DNA from: Rachycentron canadum
Taxonomy: Eukaryota; Chordata; Actinopteri; Carangiformes; Rachycentridae
Assembly (NCBI GenBank): GCA_038496675.1
Contig: CM076659.1
Coordinates: 6,249,072 to 6,313,071, forward strand
Reading direction: 5' to 3'
DNA: 64,000 bases
Below are positions 1 through 14,188 of this stretch, one piece after another. The first letter of the stretch is position 1. Every line of letters begins with the position of its first letter. The translations under genes and the position numbers were made by a program. Under the pieces are notes generated by a model, which saw only the letters and a program-made list of their open reading frames with translations, made no database searches and had not been told where the DNA came from.

Positions 1-1295
1 GATGTGACCACAATGTTGTGTCCCAAATGAATTACCAGTTCACACTGAGAAGTTGCCATGGCTCAGTTTGAAATCCAGTCACAAGTAACGGCTCTAAATA
101 CTGCGAATACACATTACAGTGTTTGGCTCAAATCACTTGAGCCATGTTTTACTGTGAAAGTACCTCCCACCGACCATGGACGACCCAAAAAAAATTATTA
201 AAAAACAAACAAACAAACAAAAAAAACTTTAGTGCATCGCCTCATAAAATGAAATCCTATCACAGATGGCTGACCAAGACACTGTTTATACAGATTCTGA
301 TGCCAGTTGTGTACTGCAGTTTTATTTGGATCAACCTGGACTCAGTATGTGTACAGGAGATACTGAATCTGAACAGGGTCCAGAGTAAAACCCTGCATGG
401 ATATATGCAGGCTGTGCTAATGTGCCACCCGCTGGCTTGCAAACATGACGCCACAGAATGCCTTGTTTACTTAAAGGATAATACCACCTAATTATCATCA
501 TTGGGGCTTCAGATGCAGGAAAAAAACATCAGGAAAAGTGTTGGAATGACACTTAAACTCACATAACAGGATGCTTTTGATGTCAGATTTTATTTAGATG
601 ACACACATTTTCATTAAGTGTATAAATAGTTCAGTGTGTGTCATGTCTGCTCGTAGCTAGATATTTTTCTCCTTGTTATTTGGACCAAACTTCATGTTTT
701 GAATTACAGAAGCTGATGTTTTTTGTGACTGCTTTAGCATCGTTGGACTGCTCTGATAAGTTAATGCCGTGTGTTATAGCTATACACTGTGTTCAAACTA
801 TGTAGCACTGGTTCAAAACACAAACACATTTTCTATATTTCCTGTTAGTTTTGGGCCAATATTTTCAAAAAATGTCCAAACATTAATTTTTGTGACCTAG
901 TTACTGAAATGTTTCCTGGAATAAATTCCACCCATGTGGAAATAGTTGTGCATAAATCTTAAGTTTGTTGACTAAACACACCTTAAATGATCATTACAGA
1001 AATGAAGCAAAGGCATCTTTTCTCACTTTAAGACGACATGTGTGAAGTGTTGGATATCTCCCAGTGAAACTTTCTGCTCTGCTGTTTACAGAGTCAATAC
1101 ATTCCTAAAAATACACAGCCGTACCTATGTGGTCCACGGTCACAGGGACCTTTCTTACAGCCGTAGAGAGTCCAGCAACTGCAGTTACAGTAGTCGTCTG
1201 TCCAAAGAGGTTGTGGCTAATTAAACCGTGGTGACTACACTGAGCTCACTCTGCATAGCCAGCCAAGCTCTGCTAGGAAACCTACACCACAGGGA

Positions 1296-1341
<46 letters not shown>
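1296..1341. repeat. Poly-C run followed by CA repeat
   Basis: Seventeen C then about 14 CA units. Confidence 0.95.
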
Positions 1342-1344
<3 letters not shown>

Positions 1345-2984
1345 CAACATCAACATCTGTTTGTGTTTATGTGTGTGTGTATGGGGGGTGTTCAGAGAGG
1401 CCAGGAGGCCACCCATGTCTTTATTTCATTTTTCTGAATGAGCTGATTGATACACAGATTGTCATCTTGCCTTGATTTCATGTCAAAGCTTTTCTTGTGT
1501 CTTATCAGCTTCAGACATGGAGATGACATGGCTTTAGGGTGCATTTGGTAGAACAACAAATATAATACTGTTTCAGTTATTTCCATGAGAACACTGCAGA
1601 TTGCTTTTACCGAAAGGACTCAGGAAGCTTTTAAAAACACTTCCGAAGGCCAACGGCAGATGGACTGTTAAAGTGTGATGAGACAGACAACAAGGCAGAA
1701 TGAGAGAAAAACTGGGGGTTAATGGAGTCTTTATTTTACTCTGGAGCCCTATTCAGTGACTGAAAGAATCTGACTCTTAAGAATGGGCATGTTCATCCAT
1801 CCATCATTAAGTATTCCATCTTCTCGTCTTTGTAAATTGTCTCATTAGATTATAAAATTGATACTGTCCTGACGGGGGAATTTCATTTCAAAGCTCTTTT
1901 TTTAATTATCCTGCTTAAATATATTAGCAGTTGGATGTTACAGCAGAAACCTGACATTGGAGCGACATAGAAAAAAAACTATAATGCTCAAATCTCCGAC
2001 ACAACCTCCTATCCTTCTCAGTTTGCAAGGTAAAGGAGTAATGGTGGAAGCAGACCCTCTTTTATAGCCTTTATGAAACCAAAAGCCTGAATGACTCGGG
2101 GCATAAATATAAATTGTCACAATCACAGAAAGGAATGTTCAGGCTTCTTCTCATCTGAATATCTTTCTGTTTTCTATCATCTCTTCTATTTTTTTGCCCA
2201 TTTTGCCAAGGGGTTGTGTAGTGCCACCACATTCCTGGTTGGCAGTCATGTCTGGACATAGCTGAGGTGCAGGCGTTAGCCAGAGCCGCCTGCAGAGAAG
2301 AGATCGACACTGGCAGCCAAGGACTCAGTGCCTATCTGCTGCCAGAGCCAGTGAGGGAACCATCGTTTATTACCTCTGCTGATGCGAAAAGCAGCTCCTG
2401 TCACTCTGGAGACATATTGTCCTGTTATTCCTTCTCTCTATAAGGTTTCCGTCCCAAGTCTGCTTGTTTGGCTCTGGATTGTGCAGCGGAGGTATTTTTT
2501 CCCTCCTCTCTGTTTAATCCATTGGAGTTGTTCATCCTCACAGATCACATTTCACAAGGCAGGAGAGTTTGAAACAGCATCCCAATTCTTCCAACTCTGC
2601 TTTATCTCATATCTGTCATTTTACTCTATCGAGACTGCATCTGCAGGCCTGCAGAGGGAGGTTTGACTATGCAGCTGCCTTCAGTTCTCCAACTCCCACT
2701 TACACAGCAGACTCTCCAGTCTGTAACATGTATCAGGCTTGTGTATTTAACCTGGCTGCAAACTGCTGAGCTCCTCTGATCCACTGTGACTTAATCTTCC
2801 ATCTTTGGCTCATAATGCTGGAAAAATATTGTGAGTGTGACCCCAGATGTTTGACATTAGTGTTGCTTTATATCTATAAATCCTCTGTTAAGTTTTGCAC
2901 ATGCCCTCTGCAGGGTAGTTATAGCACTTACTTGTGTAAACAGTATGCATTAGGCTTTCATGTCTGCTGCGTGTGGAGCCTTTG

Positions 2985-3006
2985 TTGTGTGTGTGTGTGT
3001 GTGTGT

Positions 3007-3040
<34 letters not shown>
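2985..3040. repeat. GT then AT microsatellite
   Basis: About 11 GT units followed by about 16 AT units, running into the gap. Confidence 0.95.
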
Positions 3041-3439
3041 NNNNNNNNNNNNNNNNNNNNNNNNNNNNNNNNNNNNNNNNNNNNNNNNNNNNNNNNNNNN
3101 NNNNNNNNNNNNNNNNNNNNNNNNNNNNNNNNNNNNNNNNNNNNNNNNNNNNNNNNNNNNNNNNNNNNNNNNNNNNNNNNNNNNNNNNNNNNNNNNNNNN
3201 NNNNNNNNNNNNNNNNNNNNNNNNNNNNNNNNNNNNNNNNNNNNNNNNNNNNNNNNNNNNNNNNNNNNNNNNNNNNNNNNNNNNNNNNNNNNNNNNNNNN
3301 NNNNNNNNNNNNNNNNNNNNNNNNNNNNNNNNNNNNNNNNNNNNNNNNNNNNNNNNNNNNNNNNNNNNNNNNNNNNNNNNNNNNNNNNNNNNNNNNNNNN
3401 NNNNNNNNNNNNNNNNNNNNNNNNNNNNNNNNNNNNNNN
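3041..3439. other. Assembly gap (399 N) inside a TA microsatellite
   Basis: Unresolved bases are flanked on the left by a GT then AT array (2985-3040) and on the right by an AT array (3440-3457). The true length is unknown. Confidence 0.98.
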
Positions 3440-5487
3440 ATATATATATATATATATCTACACACACATAAACTAAACATATGTACAAGAAATGGCGGCC
3501 TTTTTTCTCCACTGCTGCAGTTTTCCCTCTAAAAGTGGTCTCATTACTGGATTAGTGCCCAGTTTCTCAGGACCAAAGAGACAGGAACGGCCCAGCCTTC
3601 CTTACCTGAGCAAAACCTAATCCGTCTTAATCTAATAATTACTCCCACATTCACTTGGTCTCGCAAGAACACAGCTGCAGGGGATGGCTGTGGCTCCAGA
3701 TTGCTGTGCACCATGGGTAATAATACCCATGGTCCCTTTCATGGTCAGGATCGGATCGGTGCACGTCACAAATGTTTTTCATCATCGTCGGTTGGGCGTT
3801 TCAGACAAATTGTATAACCTCTTATCAGTGCGTCTTTCTTTCCTTTGTTCCTCTCTTTCTCACCCACCTCACCCCCCTTGTCAGCTCATGTTTTGTCCTC
3901 AGCATGTGTAGCTTACACAGAGATGCATTAGGCTGCCTGTGTTTCAACAGTCAGCCTTTTATGAGTGGGTGTTGAAAATTGAGTGAGTGTTGGCCACGCT
4001 CACATGTCTGTATTTTAGATACAGCATGACAGTTATGAAGCCTGGTGTAGAAGGACAGAACGGGAGTGGAGGGGGTGATGAGCGATCAGGGTCATATCTT
4101 CTCTGAAAGGCTTCTTCATGTGCTGGTGCTTCGTCTGTCATAAAGCAAGCACATCGCTCTCCGTGAACCACCATTTAAACATAATAGGATAACAAGGAAT
4201 GGCATGACATCGTAATGCCACGGTTATGCACCATGTTAAAGTTAAATTACCTCGGCAGTGAGATAAAAGAAGAGAGGCAATCCTCTGATGCAAAGACATA
4301 TACATCCACAAACCAGTGACATGAAATTGGATAGAAATATTTGTAACTGTGATCTATTTAAAAAATCCAAAAATGTAAAGCAATTCATTTGAGTATATTT
4401 CTCCTATTTAACCTCTGAGCTATGGTTATGTGTATCCCCCCTGCTGGCTTTATAATGGAGATCCTCATTAGTGTTCCTCAGGGCCTAAACTAGTCCCAGT
4501 CTAAAGCCTGCCACAGGCCTCCTAGTCAGACTAATCATGAGGCAGTAATGGCCTAGGATGGGTGGCCTATTAAAACACACTTGGAGCAGCATTTGGGTGC
4601 AGCACAGCCAACACTTTGATGCTGTTGACCTCCTCCCGGTGCGCTTATTAAGAGATAAGTGCCCCAGCGCTCATCTCCCCTCCCTCCTCAACTCGTACTA
4701 CTATCACACTGTGTTTTTATTATTTTTCTTGCCATGGAGACCATATGGAGAGCTTCTTCCGAGATGTGTGCAGGCAAGCGGTGTCTTGTTAGGAGGAATG
4801 AGCGGGCATTTCCTAACGGCGTGGGAGAGATGACATAAGCTAAAGCGGTTATCTGAGGAAAATGACTTTCCATCGTCCAAAAAAAAAAAAAAAAAACAGC
4901 AACAGTGCAATCAGTGCTGCTGGTGATGAAGGAGCTAATTTTAGGGGTCAATTGTCAAAATGGGATTGCACAAAAAAAAACAAAACCCTGTTGGGGTGTC
5001 ATGGACGACTGTTGCTGCTTCTGGTGAGGAAGGAGTGAAGAAAAACGTTGGAGTCAGGTCCACCTGGGGAGGTTGCATGCCTGTTGCCATGCCAATGTTG
5101 CCTGGTAATAAGGTGGGGAGGGAGATGGGGGGGAGTCGCTTTGTCTAGTTGGTGCAGAGCTTGCTCCCTGCCGTCAGATGTGAGATGGAGAGAAAGGGGT
5201 TTAAACTGATAGTGATCTCAGTGAGGTTTGTTATAATGAGCCCCAACCTTCTTGTTGCACAGGAGCAAGTCACTCTGCAGAGTGCGGCCCCTCAACTGTG
5301 CAATTACCTGCTACAATAACAGCAGCAATTGAATTAAGGTAGCGGGTGTGCATACCACTGTCACAGGTAAAAAGGCACCGCGGCTCCGCTGCTTTGAACA
5401 TGGTTTTCAATTAGAAGCAGCAGGATGAGCGCACAGATGTGTTCTGCTGATGTGTGCCCCACAGAGAATAAAATACTACCTGAGGTC

Positions 5488-5489
<2 letters not shown>

Positions 5490-5522
<33 letters not shown>
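5490..5522. repeat. Poly-T run (33)
   Basis: Uninterrupted T homopolymer. Confidence 0.95.
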
Positions 5523-5523
<1 letters not shown>

Positions 5524-5627
5524 GACATAATGGAAAGAGACAGCAGGGACTCATTCTTTTGTATCACTTTGATCCATTTCAACATAACAGAATGTGGGTG
5601 CCTCTGTAATGGCTGGGGTTTAACGTA

Positions 5628-5750
5628 GTGTGTTTGGACAGAGCCAGGTTAGCTCTTTTCTAACATCCACATGAGAGTAGTATCAATACCTTCATCTAAC
5701 TATGGGCAAAAAAACAAATATGAGGTTCTCAAACTATTCATGAAGTCATT
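5628..5750. mobile_element. Partial copy of the same foldback-type repeat
   Basis: Contains GGACAGAGCCAGGTTAGCT, ACATGAGAGTAGTATCAAT and CATCTAACTATGGGCAA, which correspond to one arm of the element at 43812-44210. Only one end survives. Confidence 0.6.
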
Positions 5751-5874
5751 TATCAAGTTTAGATGCTAAAAAGTTGTGCCAACTTCTCAAATGTGACAGT
5801 CAGTCTGTTTTATATTTCACTGTGAGTGGACTATTTTGGGATTTTGATCTATTTATTGGACAGTAAATGTTTAA

Positions 5875-5960
5875 TCAATTAATCCAATTTGGACATTAGT
5901 CAGTGATAAAGAGTTAGTCAGTGATAAAGACAAATGTTGCAATTAGTTGCAGCCTTAGAC
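5875..5960. mobile_element. Small fragment of the same interspersed-repeat family
   Basis: AATCAATTAATCCAATTTGG and ATTAGTTGCAGCCTTAGAC resemble the terminal part of the family at 39480. An internal direct duplication of GTTAGTCAGTGATAAAGA-like sequence is visible (about 5898-5930). Confidence 0.4.
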
Positions 5961-8900
5961 TAGTTAGGAAGTCAATATATGAAGATCGTCTGGTAACGCA
6001 CCTTGATTTCCCTGCATGAAGTAAATCTGGGGCAAAGTCGCCCAGTTGAGTCTAAGTCTATAGAAGCGAACAAATAATGAGATCAGCCTGTGGTGAACCA
6101 AACTGTCACTCCCATCACAATGGTTTGACAGAGACATTGTACCTGGCCGACTCCGTCCTGTTCAACGTCTCTGCTGTCAAGCCAAATAAGGCGACTTGAC
6201 CTCTTTGTTTAGATGACATTTCAGCTTCATGCACTGGTGGGTTCTCTGTGTAATTCACGTTGGAAATACCAAACTATTGCTGACACACAGCATTGTTGGA
6301 AATACTCACCAAGAGATCAGTGAAGCATGAAAATGCACTTATAGCTAAATAAACTCAGTATCTGAGATGAGCTCCCACTTTTCTCTGAACTGCGCTTTGC
6401 TTATTGACCAAAAGGTGCAAAAGAAATGTTAATGTTTGGACCAGTTAGTTTCTTTGGCGGACTCATCCAGACAATGCTTCTCACTAACACATTCATCTCA
6501 ATATTTTTTGTTGAATTTAAGTCGTGATTTGTCGTCAATATCACAGACAATAAATCAGATTCTCAATCTTTTGGGGTTTTCCCGCTGTGTTTATGAGACT
6601 GTGAACTCTGTCACTTTTAAGAAAGATCTTCCTCAAACCAGTTTTCAAAGAGACAGCCAGGAGAGGCTACTCAGTCAGTGGAAAACTCAAACACAAACAC
6701 ACACACACACACACCAAGTAATTTGTTGACAGGCCATGAAAGCTTTCAGTTGGTTTCAGTGCTTCCCATGACTTTGCCCTTCATTCCCACTCCAATTTAT
6801 CTCCCAGAGATCTCAGTCCACTAACACAACTGTGGATGAATTTATCACAGTTTTTCATCTGAGGTTTTACTTCATCCTTTAAAAACACACTTACGCTGTG
6901 ACAGATAGTTATCGGCCTCTTTCTGGAAAATGCCAACATGACAATCATGACAGCCTGGCATTCCTGTGAAGCAGCTGGAATCTGCATTGATTTACACAGA
7001 TTGATCTACACAGAGCCCAAACATGTAGCAGAGGATCCACTCTGATTTTGAATCTTAATGTTTTTCTTAAAAAATTGAGGTGTCTTAGGCTTGTGTATCC
7101 TACGGCAGCTGCTAAAATGGATGCTTTTAAAGAGAGCGTGTTCCCTCCCCATCCACCGTTTCTATGTTGAAAAATTGATGTTTTTCCAGTCTGTAGTCAT
7201 TGTGTTGGCCTTAGTCTGACCTTCTGATTGACATTAACTAAACAAGATGTTTCATTCAGCCTCCAAATCTAGCTAAGCTCTCTTTCAGCTCTGATGTGAA
7301 CTTTTGCAGTTGTTAATAATTGATCTGATCAGAGGCGCTCTTATCGTGTCTCTGCCATCCCTTTTTTTTTTTCCTTGGATACTCTTTTGAAGTTTCACTG
7401 TTTGTTGTCTGTGTGTGCAGTTTTAGCAAAGAGGGCTGATGTTATCTGGAGTCTTGCTGCTCTCTCCCTTAAGTGGGTTATGTGGATTTTGCAGTCGGTG
7501 TGAGGTGATATCGATGGTAGTCATGTCTTCATAGGATAGGACAAGATTTTTATAGATCACACTTTAAAACAGACTTTAAACTATTGAATTTGGCAGCAAA
7601 GTATTTGATGGATAGCTGCAGCAGATTAATTTGCGGAGACTCTGGGGAATGGTGTATCTACAGCTGAGGTGGTGTTGAGATAAATATCTCGTAGCAGCCA
7701 TGTTGAACGCTCCAATCACCGTCTCACGCTCCGTCTGCAGCCCTGATCTCTGTGACTCCAAGATTCCTGGTCCTTTCACTCTAAAACGATTCAGAGCAGC
7801 TGCCTTGCTTCGACACAGTTCACTGAGAAGCTGTTAAACCACACACATAGGGGCCATTTGAGCTCACACAGTGGGCGTGCCTGGTGCCAAGTGTTTGTGG
7901 GTGCTGCTGTTTGTGTCTGTGCAAGTGCAGGCATCTCCCCCTTTTAACCTTTTGCTGCCTCAGTACTGTGCGTCATCCCTGGCTGTCGTCACCCTGCTGC
8001 AGTTTGTTTAGGGAAAGTTTCAGAGATAACGTTATGGTGGATTCCTGATTATTGGATCTTCACTGATAAGATAACATTGTCTTTGATGCAATGCATTTAC
8101 AAAAAAAAGATCACATTTTGGCGGCTTTCTGATGTTTAGGGTCAATGTCTGTTCACCTTCGGTTTTAGAGGAATTTATATTTTTCGAAGGAATCGTCAAC
8201 CTGTCTCTCTTCGGCTCAACACCATGTGGAACTTATACTATTTTTTTTTTTTTCAGATTTAGTGAAAAATTAGGTGTCAGTATGTTCCAGCAAATATTTC
8301 ACTGACACAACAATCATTAATCAGTGTTTCAGATCTTGTGCTCCTCCACTTTCTTCATGTTGTCGTCATAAATTGGACTAGCTTCATTAATGTTGATTCA
8401 TTTGGACGCTGTCGAAACAAACTGTAGGGTTTCTAAATTTTGGGCTTTGGGCCCAACAGATAATCACAGATCCAAGGTCAAGGCCAAGTTTTTTTTCTCA
8501 GTACTGACAAATGATGAAAGATAAACTTCATGAGATGTGAGAAGAGAAGACTCCCTGCAGGAGTTCAGTCAAATACCCTCTTTCTTTGCCCCCTGACTCT
8601 TCCTCTTGGATTCCACCCCATACTCATATGGTGGCATAGTATAGTTTTTCATGAAATATGATGCAGCTCAGTCACCTCCCCCTGTCTGTGCCATCCGAAG
8701 AAGTTGAGAAACAGGAGGGAGGCGTGGGTTGTTGATGAGCCCATTATGGTGGGTTCTGGCTGTCAGGCCGACTTAGAGGCGACTTCCACCTGACAGCCTT
8801 GACAGCCGAGCCAGGCTTAATGGGGTCGGCAGTGCAGCGAGTTGAGATGGAGAATCCCTGTGTGCAGATATTTTACCCCTCTCAGCAGTTTCCCTCGCCA

Positions 8901-9801
8901 TCTTTAACCTACTTTCTGTCTCTTCCAGCTTATTTCCAGATACCTAGATCGAAATCCACGGAAAGTCAAATTATTGAGAACGTGGAACTATTAATATTTC
9001 ATAACTATCGCTGCTCATTCGGGTGCATTAGCTTGTCCGTTGTAAGGTTTCTCCGTAAGTGCTTATTGATTTGATTCAAAGCCAGGATAGTTCTATTTTC
9101 TGTTTTTTCTCAATCTATTAAGAAAGAGAAAGAGACAACATTTCTTTCCATCTTTGATTTATCAAGACATCACATGCTTTCACAGTTATTCAGGTTCCAA
9201 GGTCAAAAAATATCAAGTCTTAAATATTGGTTTGATGAAACCATTATTTGATGTCTTATGCAATGCAAAGATTTGACACTGTGCAGGCTGAATTTTTCAA
9301 GTTTCTGTGCTGTTTCAAAATTTCTTGTTTTTCTTATCGAAACAAATTGCGTTTTGAAGCCTCCAGTTTGTAATTTTATATACAGTCTATGGTTAGTCCA
9401 TGATGTATTCTACATCAGTGTATATCTTTATTAGTGCAGTTGTAGACAGAGTTTGTCGCTTTAACTTTTCACCCTTTTCAATCGCTCATTGTTTGCGTTG
9501 GAGAGTTTTTTGTCATACGAAGGTTCCCACCCCTCTGTTTTTGGGTTTTCACTGTTTGTTTCCTCCTTTATCTAAAACTCTCCCTTTCAACCACTCTCAC
9601 TTTGAAGGGCGCTCAGTAGGAGTTTGGATAGCATTTGCCCCCCTTATCTCTCAAATGTCACTCTGTGGAGAACCAGGCATTTCTCTCCCTCCAGCACTTG
9701 TGTGACTCAATAAAACTGCATTGATTTGGTAAGACAGATACATCTTTAGTGGAATTTGTGTTGTTGAGTGGCTATGTGATGGTGGTAGAAGGGATATCTC
9801 C

Positions 9802-9803
<2 letters not shown>

Positions 9804-9881
<78 letters not shown>
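9804..9881. repeat. GT microsatellite with short GA tail
   Basis: About 35 GT units then GAGAGAGA. Confidence 0.95.
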
Positions 9882-9882
<1 letters not shown>

Positions 9883-10169
9883 TTTGTGTTTTTTGTGTGT
9901 GCCCTTGAAGTCTGTTCTTGTGTATCTGTTTATAAGTTGGAGACAGAGCTGCAGTGTGAGTGAGAGATGTAGGTCACGACGCCTTCTATGTTTGAACAGT
10001 ACAGTAAACTTGGCAGACTTCCTCACATGTGATTGACTATGCCTCACTCCACCCCCCCCACCGCCCTCTCTCTCCCGTCTGTCATCCTGTGGTATGTGAA
10101 AACACCTTATCTGCGTGCACTGTCTCTGCTGGGACTTTTCCCGGAAGTCAATCACTCTGTACACAGACT

Positions 10170-10171
<2 letters not shown>

Positions 10172-10202
<31 letters not shown>
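10172..10202. repeat. CA microsatellite
   Basis: About 15 units. Confidence 0.95.
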
Positions 10203-10206
<4 letters not shown>

Positions 10207-10619
10207 TGCACAGCCTGTCAATGCGCATCTCAAATTAAACCATCAACTGCATGCCACAGCTCCGCAGCGTCTCCACCAAAGCTTGTAACATCGGCGTACA
10301 GAGGAGGCTCAGTGTGATGGAAGTTGGCACACTACCTCACACCCCAGCTGTAAGCTTGGCGTGGAGGCAGAGTGCTGTCTGTGCACGTTACTTGATAGAT
10401 TGTTTGAGGTGGATGTTGGGGATGACTCTGCTGGTGTTTCCAGCCCATCTGCTGCCTTTTATCCCAGTTTTTCGCAGATGGAACAAATTCACAGCCTCTT
10501 GGGGGGATTGTTAGAGACCATTTGGTTGTACAGAAGAGGAGTTGTAACAATCTTTGGTGCAATAAATCATGTTGTGCAATCTCACTGGAGCTTGGTTCAG
10601 ATGAAAAAAGAATTTATGA

Positions 10620-10930
10620 ACTAGAGCTAACTAGTATGTTATAATCAATAAATCTCTTGATGATCTTTCTATTAATAGTTTAGTCTCAACATGCCAGAAA
10701 ATAGTGAAACATTTCCTTCAGCCAGTGTGACATCTTTACGTAGTTTGTTTCAAAGCTCAAATACATTTAATTAACAATGAGATGGAGCAGAGAAAACCAG
10801 CAAATCCTCCATTTGATGTTTGGTTTTTGTTTTTTTGTTTTTTTACTCAAAAGAAAAGTGAAAGAATGTGTCGTTGTTTTTGTCTGACAATTTTTTTTTT
10901 TTTTTGTCAAGTGTGTGTGAACAACACTTT
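10620..10930. mobile_element. Decayed fish interspersed repeat, copy 1
   Basis: Contains motifs such as CCAGAAAATAGTGAAACATTT and CAGCAAATCCTCCATTTGA, in the order seen in a widespread fish non-autonomous repeat that carries ATTAGTTGCAGC-type ends. Strongly diverged; boundaries approximate. Confidence 0.5.
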
Positions 10931-12164
10931 TAGTCATTGTGAGTTAGGCTGCAACTGCAGTCAACAAACCGTCACGAATAAAAGCTGCACTGGGATATAA
11001 AGCCTATGTGTGGACATGAAGTGAGGCGGCTGGCAGTTCAGATGAGGTGGCACAAATTGAGGTTAAGAGGTGACGTTTTTATATCATGTGAGACATTTTA
11101 GTCTGATGCAGTGAAGTAAAAGCCAACGCACCCACATCTCCATCCATCACACTTAGGTAATGGGGACAATTAAGACACCTGGCCTGTCCACAGCCCCTCT
11201 GAAGGTCTTGACCTGTCTTTCTGCCTTGCTTTGTGTTGTCTGTCTGTCAGCTCACCACCTGCAGCTGAGACAAAGGTGAGCCTGATGAAGAGACATACAG
11301 GCGGCATAAGGACAGGAGAGGTGGGATGAGGAGGGGTCAAAGATCGAAGGATTATCTTCAACAGGCTTTTTGATTAAACATTATTGAAAGATCCCCCTTT
11401 AACTTGGCTCCAGGCCTGCACAAAGCCACACACTGTCATGCAGGTGTAACACGCTCGATCGACTCAAGCGATGGACCGTCCCTTATCGTAACAAACCCTC
11501 AGGTATCAGGTATGATAACATTGTGGAGAGGAGTGCCTGCCTTGACAAACTATGGAGATGGTCATTCCAGTTTAGTTGTGGTGGCTGTGCAAACAGGAAG
11601 GCAGCGTGCAGGTTTTTTTTTTTTTTCTTTCTTTTTTCTTTTTTGGTTCTTCTGCAAGAAAAAGACAATCATTATCAGTTGGATGATGATAACTTGATAC
11701 TGTATTACACACTGAAAATTTGCATCTGTGGAAAATCCAAAATTAGACTAATTGTTCAGCTGAAGGATGTTAAACATTACACTGCTGCCACATGCAACCA
11801 CATGCTTATTCAGTGATTTGCATTAAAAAGATAAGATAAAAAAACAGGAAAAGAAAACTCCTTGTGATGTGGGTTTAGACTGGGAAGAGCTGCAACTCTA
11901 GCTCCCAGCACTGTGACTCCATTCCTCTGTTTTCATTTTCCTCCCCCTGCCTTTTGCCTCTCACATACTGTGATTACATTATAACCACATTGAGAATCAA
12001 ATGTGCTGTGACTGTGTAGTAAAATTCAATAGTATTGGTTCTGTGTTTACTGCAAATCACACTCTACTCATTTCCTCCAGTGACGTGCGGGTAACTAGAG
12101 CAGAAAACATGTTGCCTCTCACACAAAGCTTGCTCACAGTATCATGAGGGGAAATAAAAGATTA

Positions 12165-12166
<2 letters not shown>

Positions 12167-12253
<87 letters not shown>
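12167..12253. repeat. Long GT microsatellite upstream of ptk7 exon 2
   Basis: About 43 uninterrupted units, ending some 315 bases before the exon 2 acceptor. Confidence 0.95.
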
Positions 12254-12254
<1 letters not shown>

Positions 12255-12569
12255 ACGTGTGCGCAGCACCTCATGTCTTGTTTAGGAGACGTGTCTCACT
12301 GAGCTGATGGCACATGACTGTCGGCGGTGCTCACAGCCTCGCGCACAGTAAAACGTATTTTCTCCGTGTTGGGTTTGATGATTTTACGACTAAATAATTC
12401 ACAGAAGGCCAGTATTGTCTAAACATCACATTCCTCCACAAGGCTAAGTGGTCACCATAGCATACACTTAATGAACGGAAAAAGCAGTAAAATGTTAACA
12501 GCAGCCCCATTCTAATGCTCTGTCATTTAATTTCCCTCTCTATCTTTTTTTTTTCCTCCTCTTTTCCAG

Positions 12570-12866
12570 TTCTGTCCATCCAGGCTGCTGCCATCCAGTT
12601 CACCAAGGAGCCCAAGTCCCAGGATGCCTTGCACGGCCGCAGCGCCATGCTACGCTGCGAGGTGAGCGACCCGGCCGACATCAGCTACAGATGGCTTCAC
12701 AACGGCCAGCGCCTGGAGGTCAGCGAAAGGCGTTTCCAGGAGGGCAGCAACCTCAAGTTCATCGCTGTGGATCGCCAGCTGGACGCAGGAAACTTTGAGT
12801 GCGTGGCAGAAAACGCGGCCACAGGAGAGATCCTCCACTCCACCAACGCCTCCTTCAATATCAAGT
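12570..12866 (+). CDS. ptk7: ptk7 exon 2: Ig domain 1
   Basis: The acceptor is a T/C-rich tract ending in CAG, and the donor is GTGAGT. The exon enters with two bases of a split codon and leaves with one. It encodes the start of the mature ectodomain, including SQDALHGR, Cys in LRCEV, Trp in YRWLH and Cys in FECVA, ending FNIK. This matches Ig1 of vertebrate PTK7. An alternative CAG sits 12 bases inside, in frame, but the upstream one has the better pyrimidine tract. Confidence 0.95.
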
Positions 12867-14154
12867 GTGAGTGTTTAATTTCAAGCCTTAAAAAAAAAAA
12901 AAAAAAAAAAAAACTAGCCCTCTGATTTCCTGAGTGAAAATTGCCAGCTGACAGAGTTTCATAATGGCAGCAAGGCTGTGCATCCAGTTTCTGGATCAAA
13001 AAAGCAAAACAAAAGTCACAGTATAGTATGACAGGTAGTATGAGCTGAAGGAATGTTTCCACCTTGTTGCCTTTTTCTTTGTGGCTTCATCTCCCTCTCT
13101 CCAAAGGAAACTGGATATGTGTGCCACCAAGCATGTGTTTCTTGTTGCTTGTATCTTTTTTTTTTCCCCCTTCTTTCCTGCGTTGTGTAACACTCTCTTT
13201 TCCCACATACTCTCAAAAGGCTTTTGTCTGGAAATTACTGAACAGCGTAATTTACCTTCTAGCTATATAATTACTTAGGTTTAGATTAACACCGCCCTCC
13301 CACTCCAGCTTTTTCAAGTTCTTCACTCTGTCACTTTGCAAACGTTTTTTTTCCCTTTAAGAGGAGGCACATTACTATCTTAATTTTATTGTTCAGCCCC
13401 ATAACCAAACCACTAGATTACCCTCTTAGGTTTCAGAGGAAGCTATGGGAATTCTGCCCTGTCTGGGATAAATAACAGCCTTGTTTGCGTATTATGGAGG
13501 GCCTGCAGGTACCAGTTGTTACTGGAAATCCTCACAATCATGGAGTTTGTAGTAATGGCAGTAAACAAAAAGCAAAGCAGGGTGAAAAATAGCTCCTTAT
13601 GGACTATGCTGTCCTCTGTAGCGACATCTAGGAGGTTTTGTTTTTCTGGTCAAAGGCTGATTACAAGAACAGATGAGGGTCCAGACCTCCCGTCGCACAC
13701 AGAGATAAAACCGAGAGGGACAGACGGAGGGAGAAAGCAGCGGTTTAACCTTTGCTCTGGGAAGTGTCTCCACCAGAGGATATTTGTAGTGTGTGATATA
13801 GAGTCACTGAGTCTGAATACCTAAAGTTACAGCCAGATAGACCAAGGAGGCACATCAGTTTTCCAAACCTCGTCTGATCTGAAGAAAACTGCTTTTATGT
13901 GCTGCAATCAAACATGAAGTAGTGTGTCAATAAAGCTCAACTGACATACTCCCACAGATTGAAAAGAAAAAAAAAAAAACAAGACAGACATGAAACACCA
14001 GTTCTTAAGAGCTGTATTATCTGCCAGGTCATTAACATTCCCACGCATAGGAAAAGAGAGGCATATTTTCATTGGAAGGAATGTCATGAATTAATTTCAA
14101 TTTTAAAAAATCAACTTTTCCCAGCTGCAATAGTGAGATTGGTATTGTTTTCAC

Positions 14155-14188
<34 letters not shown>

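Larger units (their letters stand above)
1..12569 (+). other. ptk7: Presumed ptk7 intron 1, non-coding
   Basis: No exon can be supported here. No ORF encodes a signal peptide that ends in the required phase 1 before a GT donor, and there is no CpG-rich promoter. The stretch is AT-rich with many simple repeats, a 399-base assembly gap and two old interspersed-repeat fragments. The simplest reading is intron 1 of ptk7, but I cannot exclude that part of it is upstream flank. Confidence 0.7.

Noticed and set aside
2815..3532. Long ORFs on both strands across 2815-3532
   Set aside because: Their length comes from the N gap and TA/GT repeats, so they are not evidence of coding.
9772..10233. Minus-strand 153-residue ORF
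   Set aside because: Dominated by Thr-His and Val-Cys repeats translated from CA/GT microsatellites.
1..12569. ptk7 exon 1 within the window
   Set aside because: Searched for a signal-peptide ORF with a phase-1 donor and a GC-rich promoter; none found.
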